DNA of 64,000 nt, from assembly GCF_014645235.1 (NCBI RefSeq), contig NZ_BMLM01000001.1, positions 62,001 to 126,000 on the forward strand. The letters run 5' to 3'. Below the pieces are notes generated by a model. That model worked only from the letters and a program-made list of their open reading frames with translations, searched no databases and was not told where the DNA came from. The stretch is from Agrococcus terreus (lineage in GTDB: Bacteria > Actinomycetota > Actinomycetes > Actinomycetales > Microbacteriaceae). This document shows positions 1 through 8,057 of this stretch, piece by piece; positions within the stretch are counted from its first letter, which is position 1, and every line of letters begins with the position of its first letter. The position numbers and the translations under genes are program-made.

Positions 1-742
1 CGACGGCTCGGGCTTCCTCAAGTACGTCGACGAGACCGGCACGGGCCTCGCCAACCAGGGCTGGAAGGACTCCGGCGACTCGATCCGCTACCGCGACGGC
101 TCGATCGCCGAGGGCCCGATCGCGCTGTGCGAGGTGCAGGCGCAGGCGTGCCAGGCGGCCGAGGGCGGCGCGGCGCTGCTCGACGCGATCGGCGCCGACG
201 GCACCGAGTGGCGCGCCTGGGCGGAGGCCATGCGCGAGCGCTTCCGCGCCGCGTTCTGGGTGGAGCGCGGCGGCGAGCGCTACCCGGCGATCGCCCTCGA
301 CGGCGACGGCGAGCCGGTCGACTCGAAGACCTCGAACATGGGCCAGCTGCTCGGCACGACGCTGCTCTCGCCCGAGGAGGAGGCGCACGTGGCCTCGCTG
401 CTCGTCGCGCCGACCTTCGCCTCCGGCTGGGGCCTCCGCACGATGTCGGACGACCAGGGCGGCTACTGGCCGCTGTCGTACCACTGCGGCTCGGTGTGGC
501 CGCACGACACCGGGATCGTCATCGAGGGGATGCTGCGCGCCGGCCTGGTCGACGAGGCGCGGATCCTCGCGGCGCAGCTCGTGCGCACCGCCGACGCCTT
601 CGACGGCCGGCTGCCGGAGCTGTTCGCCGGCCTGTCGACCGAGGAGTCGTCGTCGCCCGTCGCCTACCCGGCCTCCTGCCGGCCGCAGGCGTGGAGCGCG
701 GCCGCGGTCGTGCCGGTGCACGCGGCGCTCACGGCGGGCTGA
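1..742 (+). CDS. Glycogen debranching enzyme-like (amylo-alpha-1,6-glucosidase type), C-terminal part
   Basis: Partial gene that begins before the window; the reading frame is already open at base 2 and ends with TGA at 740-742. The visible protein (about 246 residues) contains GWKDSGDS, a GPIALCEVQ stretch and YWPLSYHCGSVWPHDT. These are typical of the alpha/alpha-barrel catalytic half of bacterial glycogen/amylose debranching enzymes with a separate N-terminal glycogen-debranching domain, which cannot be seen here. Expected role is hydrolysis of alpha-1,6 branch points in storage glucan in the cytoplasm. The neighbouring maltose-type importer and trehalose synthase fit an alpha-glucan theme. 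Family assignment is from motif recognition; exact linkage specificity is not shown. Confidence 0.8.
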   Translation, partial: DGSGFLKYVDETGTGLANQGWKDSGDSIRYRDGSIAEGPIALCEVQAQACQAAEGGAALLDAIGADGTEWRAWAEAMRERFRAAFWVERGGERYPAIALDGDGEPVDSKTSNMGQLLGTTLLSPEEEAHVASLLVAPTFASGWGLRTMSDDQGGYWPLSYHCGSVWPHDTGIVIEGMLRAGLVDEARILAAQLVRTADAFDGRLPELFAGLSTEESSSPVAYPASCRPQAWSAAAVVPVHAALTAG

Positions 743-776
743 GCCGCCCGGGAGGGCACCGCGATAGCGTCGACGC

Positions 777-1013
777 ATGCCGCTGACGGTGAACCCGCTC
801 CTGCCGGCCCACTACGACCTCCTGTGGACGGCGGCCATGGTGGGCGTCGTGGTGCTGGGCGTCTCCGCGTTCATCAGCATCTCGCGCCGCGCTCGCCAGA
901 CGCCGCTCGCGGTCTCGCTCGCGTGGATCGGCGTCGTGCTGCTCATCCCCGTGCTCGGTCCGCTCCTCTGGTTCGCGGCGGGCCGCCGCGCCGCGCCGTC
1001 GCTCGACCGCTGA
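777..1013 (+). CDS. Small PLDc_N-type membrane protein
   Basis: A 78-residue protein with two predicted membrane helices (about residues 14-34 and 47-67) separated by a short basic loop (SRRARQT). The second helix carries the IPVLGPLLWFAAGR pattern seen in the phospholipase D nuclease N-terminal (PLDc_N) domain, which in actinobacteria often occurs alone as a tiny membrane protein. No phospholipase catalytic HKD motif is present, so enzymatic activity is not expected. It lies 34 bp after the debranching gene, convergent with malG, with a hairpin terminator between. A second PLDc_N-like small protein occurs at 59363-59593. Function unknown. Confidence 0.75.
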   Translation: MPLTVNPLLPAHYDLLWTAAMVGVVVLGVSAFISISRRARQTPLAVSLAWIGVVLLIPVLGPLLWFAAGRRAAPSLDR

Positions 1014-1052
1014 GCGGGACCGCGGCGCCGCATCCTCGCCGAGCGGTGCCCG

Positions 1053-1094
1053 CGCGGATGAGGGGTGCCGGTCCACCAGCACCCCTCATCCGTG
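1053..1094. terminator. Bidirectional hairpin terminator
   Basis: Sixteen-pair stem (1053-1068 with 1079-1094, one G.T wobble) with a 10-base loop, placed between the convergent PLDc_N gene and malG. There is no long T run, as is common at this G+C content. Confidence 0.7.
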
Positions 1095-1110
1095 CGAGCA
1101 CCTGTCGGCG

Positions 1111-2088
1111 CTAGCCCTTCGCCGAGCCGGCCAGCAGGCCGCGCACGAAGAAGCGCTGGAGGCCGAAGAACACGAGCAGCGGCACGACGAGCGAGACGAA
1201 CGCTCCCGCCGTCAGGCGCTCCCAGTTCTCGCCGCGGGAGCCCGCGAGCTCGGCCAATCGCTGTGTCAATGGCGCTGTGTCCGGCGTGCCGGACGAGAAC
1301 ACCAGCGCGACGAGCAGGTCGTTCCAGACCCAGAGGAACTGGAAGATCGCGAACGACGCGATCGCGGGCATCGCGAGCGGCAGCACGATCCGGAAGAAGA
1401 TCTGGCCGTGCCCTGCACCGTCGACCCGCGCGGCCTCGATGACCTCGCCGGGGATCTCCGAGATGAAGTTGTGCAGCAGGAAGATCGCGAGCGGCAGCGC
1501 GAAGATCGTGTGCGCGATCCAGACCGGCAGGAACTGCCGCTCCGAGATGAACGGCACGGCGTCGTGCAACGCGTTCTGGAACGGCTGCAGGAACGTCACG
1601 AACAGCTGCAGCAGCGGGATGAGCGCCATCTGCAGCGGCACGATCTGCAGCGCGAAGACGACGACGAACAGCGTGCCCGAGCCCTTGAACTTCACCCACG
1701 CGAACGCGTACGCCGCGAGGGAGGCGAGCACGAGCGGCAGGATCGTGCCCGGGATCGCGATGAGCAGCGAGTTCACGAAGTACTCGCCGAGCTGGGGTGA
1801 GCTCGCCGAGCCCGAGAAGAGCACGTCGCCGTAGTTCGCGAGCGTCAGCTGCGGGTCGGAGAAGAACGTCCACCAGCCGCTCGTCGAGATCTGCTCGGCC
1901 GGTCGGAACGACGAGAGCAGCAGCCCGAAGGTCGGGATGGTCCACAGCACTGCGATCACGATCGCCGCCGCGGTGGCCCACGGGCTCGTCAGCCGGCGCT
2001 TGACGCGCTCGGCGCGGCCGACGCCGGCCGCCGCGGAGACCGCGGCCTCGGAGGTCTTCGGCTGGGGCGTGATAGCGACGCTGCTCAT
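1111..2088 (-). CDS. Carbohydrate ABC transporter permease (MalG type)
   Basis: A 325-residue inner-membrane permease of the binding-protein-dependent sugar transport family. Residues 36-55 form the first membrane helix, the periplasmic segment FRPAEQISTSGWW follows, and the cytoplasmic EAA loop that docks the ATPase is visible as IEAARVDGAGHGQIFFRIV. The start ATG at 2086-2088 overlaps the stop of the upstream malF-like gene (ATGA), so the two are co-translated and should form the heterodimeric channel. The operon encodes no ATPase, which suggests a shared ATPase such as MsiK from elsewhere. The C-terminus FFVRGLLAGSAKG is typical of this subfamily. Substrate, probably an alpha-glucoside, is inferred from neighbours. 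Confidence 0.92.
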   Translation of the reverse strand: MSSVAITPQPKTSEAAVSAAAGVGRAERVKRRLTSPWATAAAIVIAVLWTIPTFGLLLSSFRPAEQISTSGWWTFFSDPQLTLANYGDVLFSGSASSPQLGEYFVNSLLIAIPGTILPLVLASLAAYAFAWVKFKGSGTLFVVVFALQIVPLQMALIPLLQLFVTFLQPFQNALHDAVPFISERQFLPVWIAHTIFALPLAIFLLHNFISEIPGEVIEAARVDGAGHGQIFFRIVLPLAMPAIASFAIFQFLWVWNDLLVALVFSSGTPDTAPLTQRLAELAGSRGENWERLTAGAFVSLVVPLLVFFGLQRFFVRGLLAGSAKG

Positions 2089-3644
2089 CGGATCGCCTTC
2101 TGCTGGTTGAGGACTCGGATGTTGTAGACGACGATCGGCAGCACGAGCAGGAAGAGCACGAGCGCGAGCGCCGCACCTCGTCCCGGCTCGCCGGAGCGGA
2201 ACGCCTGGGTGTACATCTCGTTCGCCACCACGGAGGTGTTGAAGTTGCCCGCCGTCATCGTGCGCACGATGTCGAAGACCTTGAGCGTCGCGATCGAGAT
2301 GGTCGTGACCACCACGACGAGCGACGACCGGATGCCCGGCAGCGTCACGTTCGAGAATCGCTGCCAGGGGTTCGCGCCGTCGAGCGACGCGGCCTCGATC
2401 TGCTCGACCGGCACGCCCTTGATCGCGGCCGACAGCACCGTCATGGCGAAGCCGGTCTGGATCCAGATCATCACGATGATGAGCGCGAGCGTGTTCCAGG
2501 GGCTGTTCTGGAGGATCTGCTGCGGCTGGCCGCCGAAGAGCGTGATCAGCTGGTTGATGAGACCGATCTGGTCCTGCTCGGGCCCGCGGTAGGCGTACAT
2601 GAACTTCCAGATGATGCCCGCGCCGACGAACGAGATCGCCATGGGCATGAACACGAGCATCTTGTAGAAGCGCTCGCCGCGGCTCTTGTCGATGAAGACG
2701 GCGTAGGCGAGGCCGATCGCCGTCGAGAGCAGCGGCACGAGGACCACCCACACGACCGTGTTGGCGAGCGTGACGAGCGCCTCGGGCTGCGTGAACATCC
2801 AGACGAAGTTGTCGACGCCGTTGAAGGTGCCGGTCTTGTCGGTGAAGGCCAGGATCGCGGTCCGCACGGCCGGGTAGACGAGCCCGACCGTGAGCAGCAG
2901 CGCAGCCGGGATCAGGAAGACGAGCATCGGCTTGGAGTCGTCGTCGTGGTCGGCGAGGAACCCCAGCACGCCGGCGATGCCGAGCGCGGCGGCGAACGCC
3001 CACGGCCAGACGCCGATCGGCTGCTCCTGCCCGCCCTCGAGCACGGTCGCGGAGACGACCACGGCGGCCGCGGCGACGAGCCAGACGACGAGCCGCAGCG
3101 AGCGCCGCACGCCGTTCGGGGCGAAGGCCACGCCTGCGGTCACGACGAGCGCGCCGACGAGGGGCCAGCCGACGATCGTCGCCGCCTGGGCGAGCGCCGG
3201 GGTGACCCAGTCGAGCATGGGCAGCGCGCCGCTCTCGCCCATCGGCAGCAGCACGACGGCGACGGCGACGAGCGCTGCGCCGACGAGCCGGTACGCGGCG
3301 CTGCGGACCGCGGGCGATGCGGGCTGCAGCGCGCGGTCCAGCAGCAGCTGCAGCACGACGCCGACCACGCCCGCGATGCCGAGCAGGATGAGCGTGTTCG
3401 TGAGCTGCTGCGTCATCCACGGGACGACGCCGTAGAGCACGCGCGCGAGCACCGCGATGAGGACGAAGGCCGCGGCGATGATCGCCCGCGGCCTCCAGCC
3501 GTCGCGCAGCGACGCCACGAAGCCCTTGCGCTCGGCCCCGTCCTCGCGATCGAGGAAGGCCAGGAGCAGGGCCATGACGACGCCGAACGCGGCGAGGCCG
3601 ACGACGGCCTGGAGCACCTTGCCGATGAGATCCATCGTGGTCAT
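2085..3644 (-). CDS. Sugar ABC transporter permease (MalF type) with long N-terminal membrane extension
   Basis: A 519-residue permease. Residues about 237-519 are the ordinary MalF-type core: first core helix at KPMLVFLIPAALLLTVG, an EAA loop IEAASLDGANPWQRFSNVT, and the end NIRVLNQQKAIR. Before it lie about 230 residues with roughly seven extra hydrophobic segments (around 10-30, 54-75, 83-102, 118-134, 155-175, 183-202 and 211-230). This makes it much longer than the usual 300-residue permease. The start ATG at 3642-3644 is chosen because GGAGGTGATCGC precedes it perfectly. It is the second gene of the operon after the binding protein. The role of the extension is unknown. Confidence 0.9.
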   Translation of the reverse strand: MTTMDLIGKVLQAVVGLAAFGVVMALLLAFLDREDGAERKGFVASLRDGWRPRAIIAAAFVLIAVLARVLYGVVPWMTQQLTNTLILLGIAGVVGVVLQLLLDRALQPASPAVRSAAYRLVGAALVAVAVVLLPMGESGALPMLDWVTPALAQAATIVGWPLVGALVVTAGVAFAPNGVRRSLRLVVWLVAAAAVVVSATVLEGGQEQPIGVWPWAFAAALGIAGVLGFLADHDDDSKPMLVFLIPAALLLTVGLVYPAVRTAILAFTDKTGTFNGVDNFVWMFTQPEALVTLANTVVWVVLVPLLSTAIGLAYAVFIDKSRGERFYKMLVFMPMAISFVGAGIIWKFMYAYRGPEQDQIGLINQLITLFGGQPQQILQNSPWNTLALIIVMIWIQTGFAMTVLSAAIKGVPVEQIEAASLDGANPWQRFSNVTLPGIRSSLVVVVTTISIATLKVFDIVRTMTAGNFNTSVVANEMYTQAFRSGEPGRGAALALVLFLLVLPIVVYNIRVLNQQKAIR

Positions 3645-3709
3645 GCGATCACCTCCGTGATGCCGGTGCGGGGGCCGCTCGCGCGACCCCCGCACCGGTC
3701 AGGCACCGG

Positions 3710-5056
3710 TTACGGCCAGCTCTGCTCGATGGTCGAGAGCACCGACTGCGTGTCGCCGCCCGAGATCCAGTCGACCATGCCGGTCCAGAAGGTCCCGGCG
3801 CCGACGGCGCCCGGCATGAGGTCCGAGCCGTCGAAGCGGAAGGTCGTCGCCTCGTCCTGGAGGATCTCGACGGCCGACTGCAGCAGCGGGCTCGACGCGT
3901 TCTCGGGGTCCAGGCCCGAGTTCGCCGAGATGACGCCGCCGAGCGAGACGCGGCTGTTGGCCCACTCCGCGCTCGACAGGTAGGTCTGCACCGCCACGAC
4001 CTCCTCGTCGTCGCTGAACGCGCCGACGAACTCGCCGCCACCGGTGACGGCGGGCGCGCCCGCCTCGGTGCCGGGCGTGAGGAAGGCCCACACGTCGCCG
4101 TCCTCGGCGACCGTCGTGCCCTCGGGCCAGAAGCCCTCGTAGAACGACGCCTGGTGGTGCATCGCGCACGTGCCGTCGAGCACCGGCAGGCCCGCCTCGC
4201 CGAAGTCGGTCGTCGCGATCGTCGAGACGTCGCCGATGCCGCCGTTGACGTAGTCGGGGTTCTTGATGAGGTCGCCGACGCGGTCGAGCGCGGTGGCGAT
4301 CTCAGGGCTGTCGAACGGGATCTCGTGCGCGACCCACTGGTCGTAGACGTCGGGGCCCGCCGTGCGGAGCACGTAGTCCTCGACCCAGTCGGTGCCCGGC
4401 CAGCCGGTCGCCTCGCCGGAGCCGAAGCCGACGCACCACGGGGTGACGTCCGACTCGGCGATGCTCGCGGTGAGCTCGTCGAGCTCGTCGAGCGTCGTCG
4501 GGACCGCCCAGCCGTTCTCCTCGAACACCGAGGGCGAGTACCAGACGAAGCCCTTGACCGAGGCCATGAGCGGCGCGCCGTAGAGCGTGCCGTCGACGGT
4601 GCCGTAGTTCTGCCAGTCCTCCGTCCAGAACTCCTGGGCGTTCGCCGCGACGCCCTCGGGCGCCTCGAGCAGCGCGCCGGTGCCGGCGACGGAGGCGAGC
4701 AGGCCGGGCTGGGGGAAGATGCCGAGGTCGGGCGGGTTGCCGCCCTGCACGCGCACGTTGATCTGCGCCTCGAACTCCGCCGAGCCCTCGTAGACCACGT
4801 CGATGCCGGTGCACTCCTCGAACTGGGCCCACGACTCGTTGAGGCGCTCGGCCTCCGCGTCGAGGATCGTGCCGTAGACGTTGACCTCGGCACCCTCGAA
4901 GGTGCCGTAGTCGGCGTACTCGGCGCAGTCGCCGCTGGGGGCGGCGCCGGGCGACTCGCTGCTGCTCGGGGCGGTGTCGCCGACACAGCCGGTGAGCGCG
5001 AGCGCGGTGACGCCGGCGATGCCGAGCGGCAGGCCGACGCGTCGTGCGTGCTTCAC
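3710..5056 (-). CDS. Extracellular sugar-binding lipoprotein of the ABC importer
   Basis: A 448-residue substrate-binding protein. The N-terminus has a basic start (MKHARR), a hydrophobic stretch and the lipobox LTGC, with lipidated Cys at about residue 23, followed by an Ser/Pro/Ala-rich linker. The mature part has the type I sugar-binding-protein pattern (EGSAEFEAQINVRVQGGNPPDLGIF; later GTCAMHHQASF) like alpha-glucoside binding proteins of the AglE/ThuE group. It delivers sugar to the MalF/MalG pair encoded immediately downstream. An operator palindrome lies 69 bp upstream of its start, indicating control by the divergent LacI-type regulator. Specific sugar is not determined; maltose, trehalose or another alpha-glucoside is likely. 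Confidence 0.9.
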   Translation of the reverse strand: MKHARRVGLPLGIAGVTALALTGCVGDTAPSSSESPGAAPSGDCAEYADYGTFEGAEVNVYGTILDAEAERLNESWAQFEECTGIDVVYEGSAEFEAQINVRVQGGNPPDLGIFPQPGLLASVAGTGALLEAPEGVAANAQEFWTEDWQNYGTVDGTLYGAPLMASVKGFVWYSPSVFEENGWAVPTTLDELDELTASIAESDVTPWCVGFGSGEATGWPGTDWVEDYVLRTAGPDVYDQWVAHEIPFDSPEIATALDRVGDLIKNPDYVNGGIGDVSTIATTDFGEAGLPVLDGTCAMHHQASFYEGFWPEGTTVAEDGDVWAFLTPGTEAGAPAVTGGGEFVGAFSDDEEVVAVQTYLSSAEWANSRVSLGGVISANSGLDPENASSPLLQSAVEILQDEATTFRFDGSDLMPGAVGAGTFWTGMVDWISGGDTQSVLSTIEQSWP

Positions 5057-5124
5057 ATGAACTCCTTCGTTCGCTTGGTGCGAGGGAGGCGCCGCTCGCG
5101 GACGAGGGGCGCCGTCGCCGAACC

Positions 5125-5136
5125 GGAACCGGTTCC
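5125..5136. promoter_or_regulatory. LacI-family operator, site A
   Basis: Perfect 12-bp palindrome GGAACCGGTTCC with the central CG typical of LacI-family operators. It lies in the 255-bp divergent region, 69 bp upstream of the binding-protein gene. It shares AACCGGTTCC with site B near the regulator gene. Confidence 0.8.
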
Positions 5137-5247
5137 ACTGTCGGGCACGCTACAGCACCCGCTCTGCGTGTCCACAGGGAGGATGCATTGCGATTCGGCA
5201 ACGATCGCTCAAGGGGCGGCTACCGCGCCCGGTGCTGCGGCGGCTAC

Positions 5248-5267
5248 CATCGCAACCGGTTCCGATG
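5248..5267. promoter_or_regulatory. LacI-family operator, site B
   Basis: Near-perfect 20-bp palindrome CATCGCAACCGGTTCCGATG with one mismatched pair, centred 127 bp from site A and ending 44 bp before the lacI-type start codon. Position suggests autoregulation, possibly with looping to site A. Confidence 0.8.
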
Positions 5268-5311
5268 ATGGACGCGGGGGCTGGCCCGCACGGCAGGCGC
5301 GAGGAGGCGGC

Positions 5312-6319
5312 ATGCCCAGGCTCGACGACGTGGCCCGCGCCGCCGGCGTCTCGAAGGCCACCGCGTCCCGCGCCCTATCCGGCGCCGACGGCGTCTCGGC
5401 GGCGACGCGCGAACGGGTGCAGCGCACGGCCGAGGAGCTCGGCTTCCGCGTCTCGGGCGCCGCCCGGCGGCTCGCGACCGGCCTCACCCGCACCATCGGC
5501 GTGCTGACGCCCTCCGTCGACCGCTGGTACTTCGGCTCCGTGCTGCACGGCGTCGCCGACGCGGCCGACGCGCACGAGCACGACGTGCTCCTGTACGACC
5601 TCGGCGTGCTCGGCAAGGGCGGTCACGAGCGCTTCGAGCGGTTCCTGCGCCGCGGCGAGGTCGACGGGCTCGTCACGATCACCTGGAGCCTCGGCGACCG
5701 CGACCTGCAGCGGCTCGCCGAGCTGCGCGTGCCGGTCGCGACCGTGGGCGAGCCCGCCGAGCGCACCCGATCGTTCAGCCTCGACGACGACACCACCGGC
5801 GTCCTCGTCACCGAGCACCTCCTCGGCCTCGGCCACCGCGACGTGCTGCACGTCTCGAGCGCCACCGAGGTGCAGCCGTTCGCGGCCTCCTCCTCCGACC
5901 GCCGCGCGACCTCCTACGAGCGCACGATGGCGGCGCACGGCCTCGCGGCGCGGCCGATCGTCACGGTGCCCACGACGCTCGTCGGCGCGCACGCGGCGGC
6001 GATGGCGCTGCTCGAGCGACCCGACCGCCCGACGGCGATCGTCGCAGGCACCGACGAGGTGGCGCTCGGCATCCTCGTCGCCGCGCAGCAGCTCGGGATC
6101 CGGGTGCCCGGGGACCTCAGCGTCACGGGGGTCGACGACATCCCCTCGGCCGCGGCCTTCGGCCTCACGACCGTCCGACAGGACCCGGCGCAGCACGGCC
6201 GAGACGTCGTCGCGTGGATCATGCGGGAGCTCGCGAGCCCGAGCGAGCGTCCCGACACGAGTCGCACGACCTACGCGCCCGAGCTCGTGGTGCGCGCCTC
6301 CACCGCGCCGCCGCGCTGA
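5312..6319 (+). CDS. LacI-family transcriptional regulator
   Basis: A 335-residue repressor. Residues 1-25 form the LacI helix-turn-helix (RLDDVARAAGVSKATASRAL), residues 26-60 the hinge (FRVSGAARRLATGLT), and the rest is the periplasmic-binding-like sensor domain with the conserved GVDDIPSA near residue 270 and TTVRQDP. The start is fixed by GGAGGCGGC just upstream of ATG. It is divergent from the sugar-binding-protein operon, with two AACCGGTTCC operators in between, so it very likely represses that importer and itself until a sugar ligand binds. Its last 49 bp overlap the 3' end of the convergent aztA gene. Confidence 0.93.
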   Translation: MPRLDDVARAAGVSKATASRALSGADGVSAATRERVQRTAEELGFRVSGAARRLATGLTRTIGVLTPSVDRWYFGSVLHGVADAADAHEHDVLLYDLGVLGKGGHERFERFLRRGEVDGLVTITWSLGDRDLQRLAELRVPVATVGEPAERTRSFSLDDDTTGVLVTEHLLGLGHRDVLHVSSATEVQPFAASSSDRRATSYERTMAAHGLAARPIVTVPTTLVGAHAAAMALLERPDRPTAIVAGTDEVALGILVAAQQLGIRVPGDLSVTGVDDIPSAAAFGLTTVRQDPAQHGRDVVAWIMRELASPSERPDTSRTTYAPELVVRASTAPPR

Positions 6320-7095
6320 GCCTCGGCCGCCGCGGGGGCGAGCGCCGCCGCGGCACGCGCCGCCTGCGCCGCGGCCACCGCCTCCGGCGCCCCCTCGGCG
6401 ACGACGAGCCCGTGATCGAGCAGCACGGCGCGGTCGGCCCGCGCGAGGCTGCGCCGGTCGTGCGTCGCGACGACCACGACGGCGCCCTCGGCGGCGGCGG
6501 CCGCGAGCGCGTCGTCGATGCGGTCGCGCGACGCGTCGTCGGCGGCGGATCCCGGCTCGTCGAGCAGCAGCAGCGGCGCCCGCTGCACGAGCCCCTGCGC
6601 GACGAGCACGCGCTGCCGCTGGCCGCCCGACATCGCCGAGAGCTGCCGGTCGGCGAGGTGCTCTGCCCCCACCTGCGCGAGGGCCTCCTCGACGCGGCGC
6701 CGGCCGGCCGCGCCCAGGCGGCCGAGCATGCCCCGTTCGCCCCACAGCCCCATCGCGACGGCCTGCCGGCCGGTGAGCGGGAGCCGGTCGCCCGCGTCGG
6801 TGCGCTGGACGACGAGCGCCCGTGCGGCCGGCAGCCCCGCGATCGTGCCGGCGGCGGCCGGTGCGAGCCCCGCGAGCGCCTCGAGCAGCGTGCTCTTGCC
6901 GCTGCCGTTGCCGCCGACGAGCGCGGTGACGGCGCCTGCGGGCAGCCAGCAGGTCGCGCCGTCCAGCGCGCGCTCGCCGCCGCGGTGCACGACGAGACCC
7001 TCGGCGCGGACGCCGGTGCCGGCGTCGGCGTGCGGCTCGGCGGTCGGGCGCGGCGTGCGCGCGGGCGGTCGGCGGTCGAGGGATGCGGTACTCAT
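6271..7095 (-). CDS. aztA: Zinc ABC transporter ATP-binding protein
   Basis: A 274-residue ABC ATPase. Visible are Walker A (GGNGSGKST, about residues 61-69), the signature MSGGQRQRV, Walker B (LLLLDEPGS), and the H-loop (VATHD). N-terminal 30 residues are a proline-rich extension and the C-terminus is a long Ala-rich tail. It is transcribed divergently from the permease gene (aztB); a Fur/Zur-like box sits between their starts. The genes opposite (permease, AztC-like binding protein, AztD chaperone) identify it as the AztA ATPase of a high-affinity zinc importer. The gene ends inside the end of the lacI-type gene (49-bp tail-to-tail overlap). Confidence 0.88.
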   Translation of the reverse strand: MSTASLDRRPPARTPRPTAEPHADAGTGVRAEGLVVHRGGERALDGATCWLPAGAVTALVGGNGSGKSTLLEALAGLAPAAAGTIAGLPAARALVVQRTDAGDRLPLTGRQAVAMGLWGERGMLGRLGAAGRRRVEEALAQVGAEHLADRQLSAMSGGQRQRVLVAQGLVQRAPLLLLDEPGSAADDASRDRIDDALAAAAAEGAVVVVATHDRRSLARADRAVLLDHGLVVAEGAPEAVAAAQAARAAAALAPAAAEAQRGGAVEARTTSSGA

Positions 7096-7112
7096 CCCCT
7101 CGATTGTACTTT

Positions 7113-7131
7113 GAGAATCGTTATCGTTATC
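7113..7131. promoter_or_regulatory. Zur/Fur-family box in the aztA-aztB divergent promoter
   Basis: The minus strand reads GATAACGATAACGATTCTC. This is a GATAAC-GATAAC-GATTCTC triple hexamer that matches 15 of 19 positions of the classic Fur-family box GATAATGATAATCATTATC. It is AT-rich in a 73% G+C region, between the divergent zinc-transport genes and 9 bp before the likely leaderless start of aztB. Zinc-dependent repression by Zur is the natural reading. Confidence 0.7.
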
Positions 7132-7139
7132 TTCGATCC

Positions 7140-8057
7140 GTGCCCCCCATCGACGCCACGCTGCTCGCGCCCTTCGAGACCGCCTTCTTCGGCCGCGCGC
7201 TGCTCGGCGGCGTGCTCGCCGCGGCGATCTGCGCGGTCGCCGGCGCCTGGGTGGTCGCCCGCGGCATGGCCTTCCTCGGCGAGGCGCTGGGCCACGGGAT
7301 GCTCCCCGGCGTCGCGATCGCGACGCTCGTCGGTGGGCCGCCGCTGCTCGGCGCCGCCGCGAGCGCCGCGGCCATGGCGCTCGGCATCGGCTGGCTGACG
7401 CGCCGCAGGCGGCTGCGCGACGACACCGCGATCGGCATCGCCTTCGTCGGGATGCTCGCGCTGGGCGTCGTCGTCGTCTCCCGCTCCGGCAGCTTCGCCA
7501 CCGACGCCACCGCGATCCTCTTCGGCGACGTGCTCGCCGTGCGCGAGCCCGAGCTGCTCGCGCTCGCCGCCGGGCTCGCCGCCACGCTCGTGCTCGCGGC
7601 GGTGCTGCACCGCCCCATCACGGCGCTCGCGTTCGACGAGCGCGTCGCCGCGACCCTCGGGATGCGCCCCGGCCTCGCCCGCGTCGGGCTCGCCGCGCTC
7701 GTCACGATCGCCGTCGTCGCCTCGTACCAGGCGGTCGGCACGCTGCTCGTGGTCGCGCTGCTCGTCGCCCCGCCCGCGGCCGCGTCGCTGTGGGCGCGCA
7801 GCATCCCGGCCGCCATGCTCGCCGGCGCCGGCATCGGCGCGGCGGCGGTGGCCGCCGGCCTCCTCGGCTCCTGGCACCTCGGCACCGCCGCCGGCGCCTC
7901 CATCGCGATCGCCGCCGTCGTCGCCTTCGCGCTCTCGCTCGCCCTGCGCTCGCTCGCCGACCGGCGGGCGCTCCCGGGCGCGCGCGCACCCCACGCCCCT
8001 GACCGATCGACCCGCACCGAGGCGCCGGAGCGCGCCCACGAGAGGAGCGCAGCGTGA
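7140..8057 (+). CDS. aztB: Zinc ABC transporter permease
   Basis: A 305-residue permease of the ZnuB/ABC-3 family with about eight to nine membrane helices. Family marks are GAWVVARGMAFLGEALGHGMLPGVA near the N-terminus, DDTAIGIAFVGMLALGV, and SYQAVGTLLVVALLVAPPAAA in the C-terminal half. The start is taken at GTG 7140 because an upstream ATG (7083) would overlap the aztA start and the Zur-like box. No ribosome site precedes GTG 7140, so a leaderless transcript is likely. It overlaps the next gene by GTGA. The C-terminal 30 residues are hydrophilic. It forms the membrane channel for AztA/AztC. Confidence 0.88.
   Translation: MPPIDATLLAPFETAFFGRALLGGVLAAAICAVAGAWVVARGMAFLGEALGHGMLPGVAIATLVGGPPLLGAAASAAAMALGIGWLTRRRRLRDDTAIGIAFVGMLALGVVVVSRSGSFATDATAILFGDVLAVREPELLALAAGLAATLVLAAVLHRPITALAFDERVAATLGMRPGLARVGLAALVTIAVVASYQAVGTLLVVALLVAPPAAASLWARSIPAAMLAGAGIGAAAVAAGLLGSWHLGTAAGASIAIAAVVAFALSLALRSLADRRALPGARAPHAPDRSTRTEAPERAHERSAA

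Noticed and set aside
5248-5267. Possible ParB (parS) site
   Set aside because: The palindrome does not resemble TGTTTCACGTGAAACA and its copy near the binding-protein gene fits a LacI operator.
7083-7139. Upstream ATG for aztB at 7083
   Set aside because: It would place the N-terminus across the aztA start codon and the Zur-like box and adds a non-family sequence. GTG 7140 is preferred.
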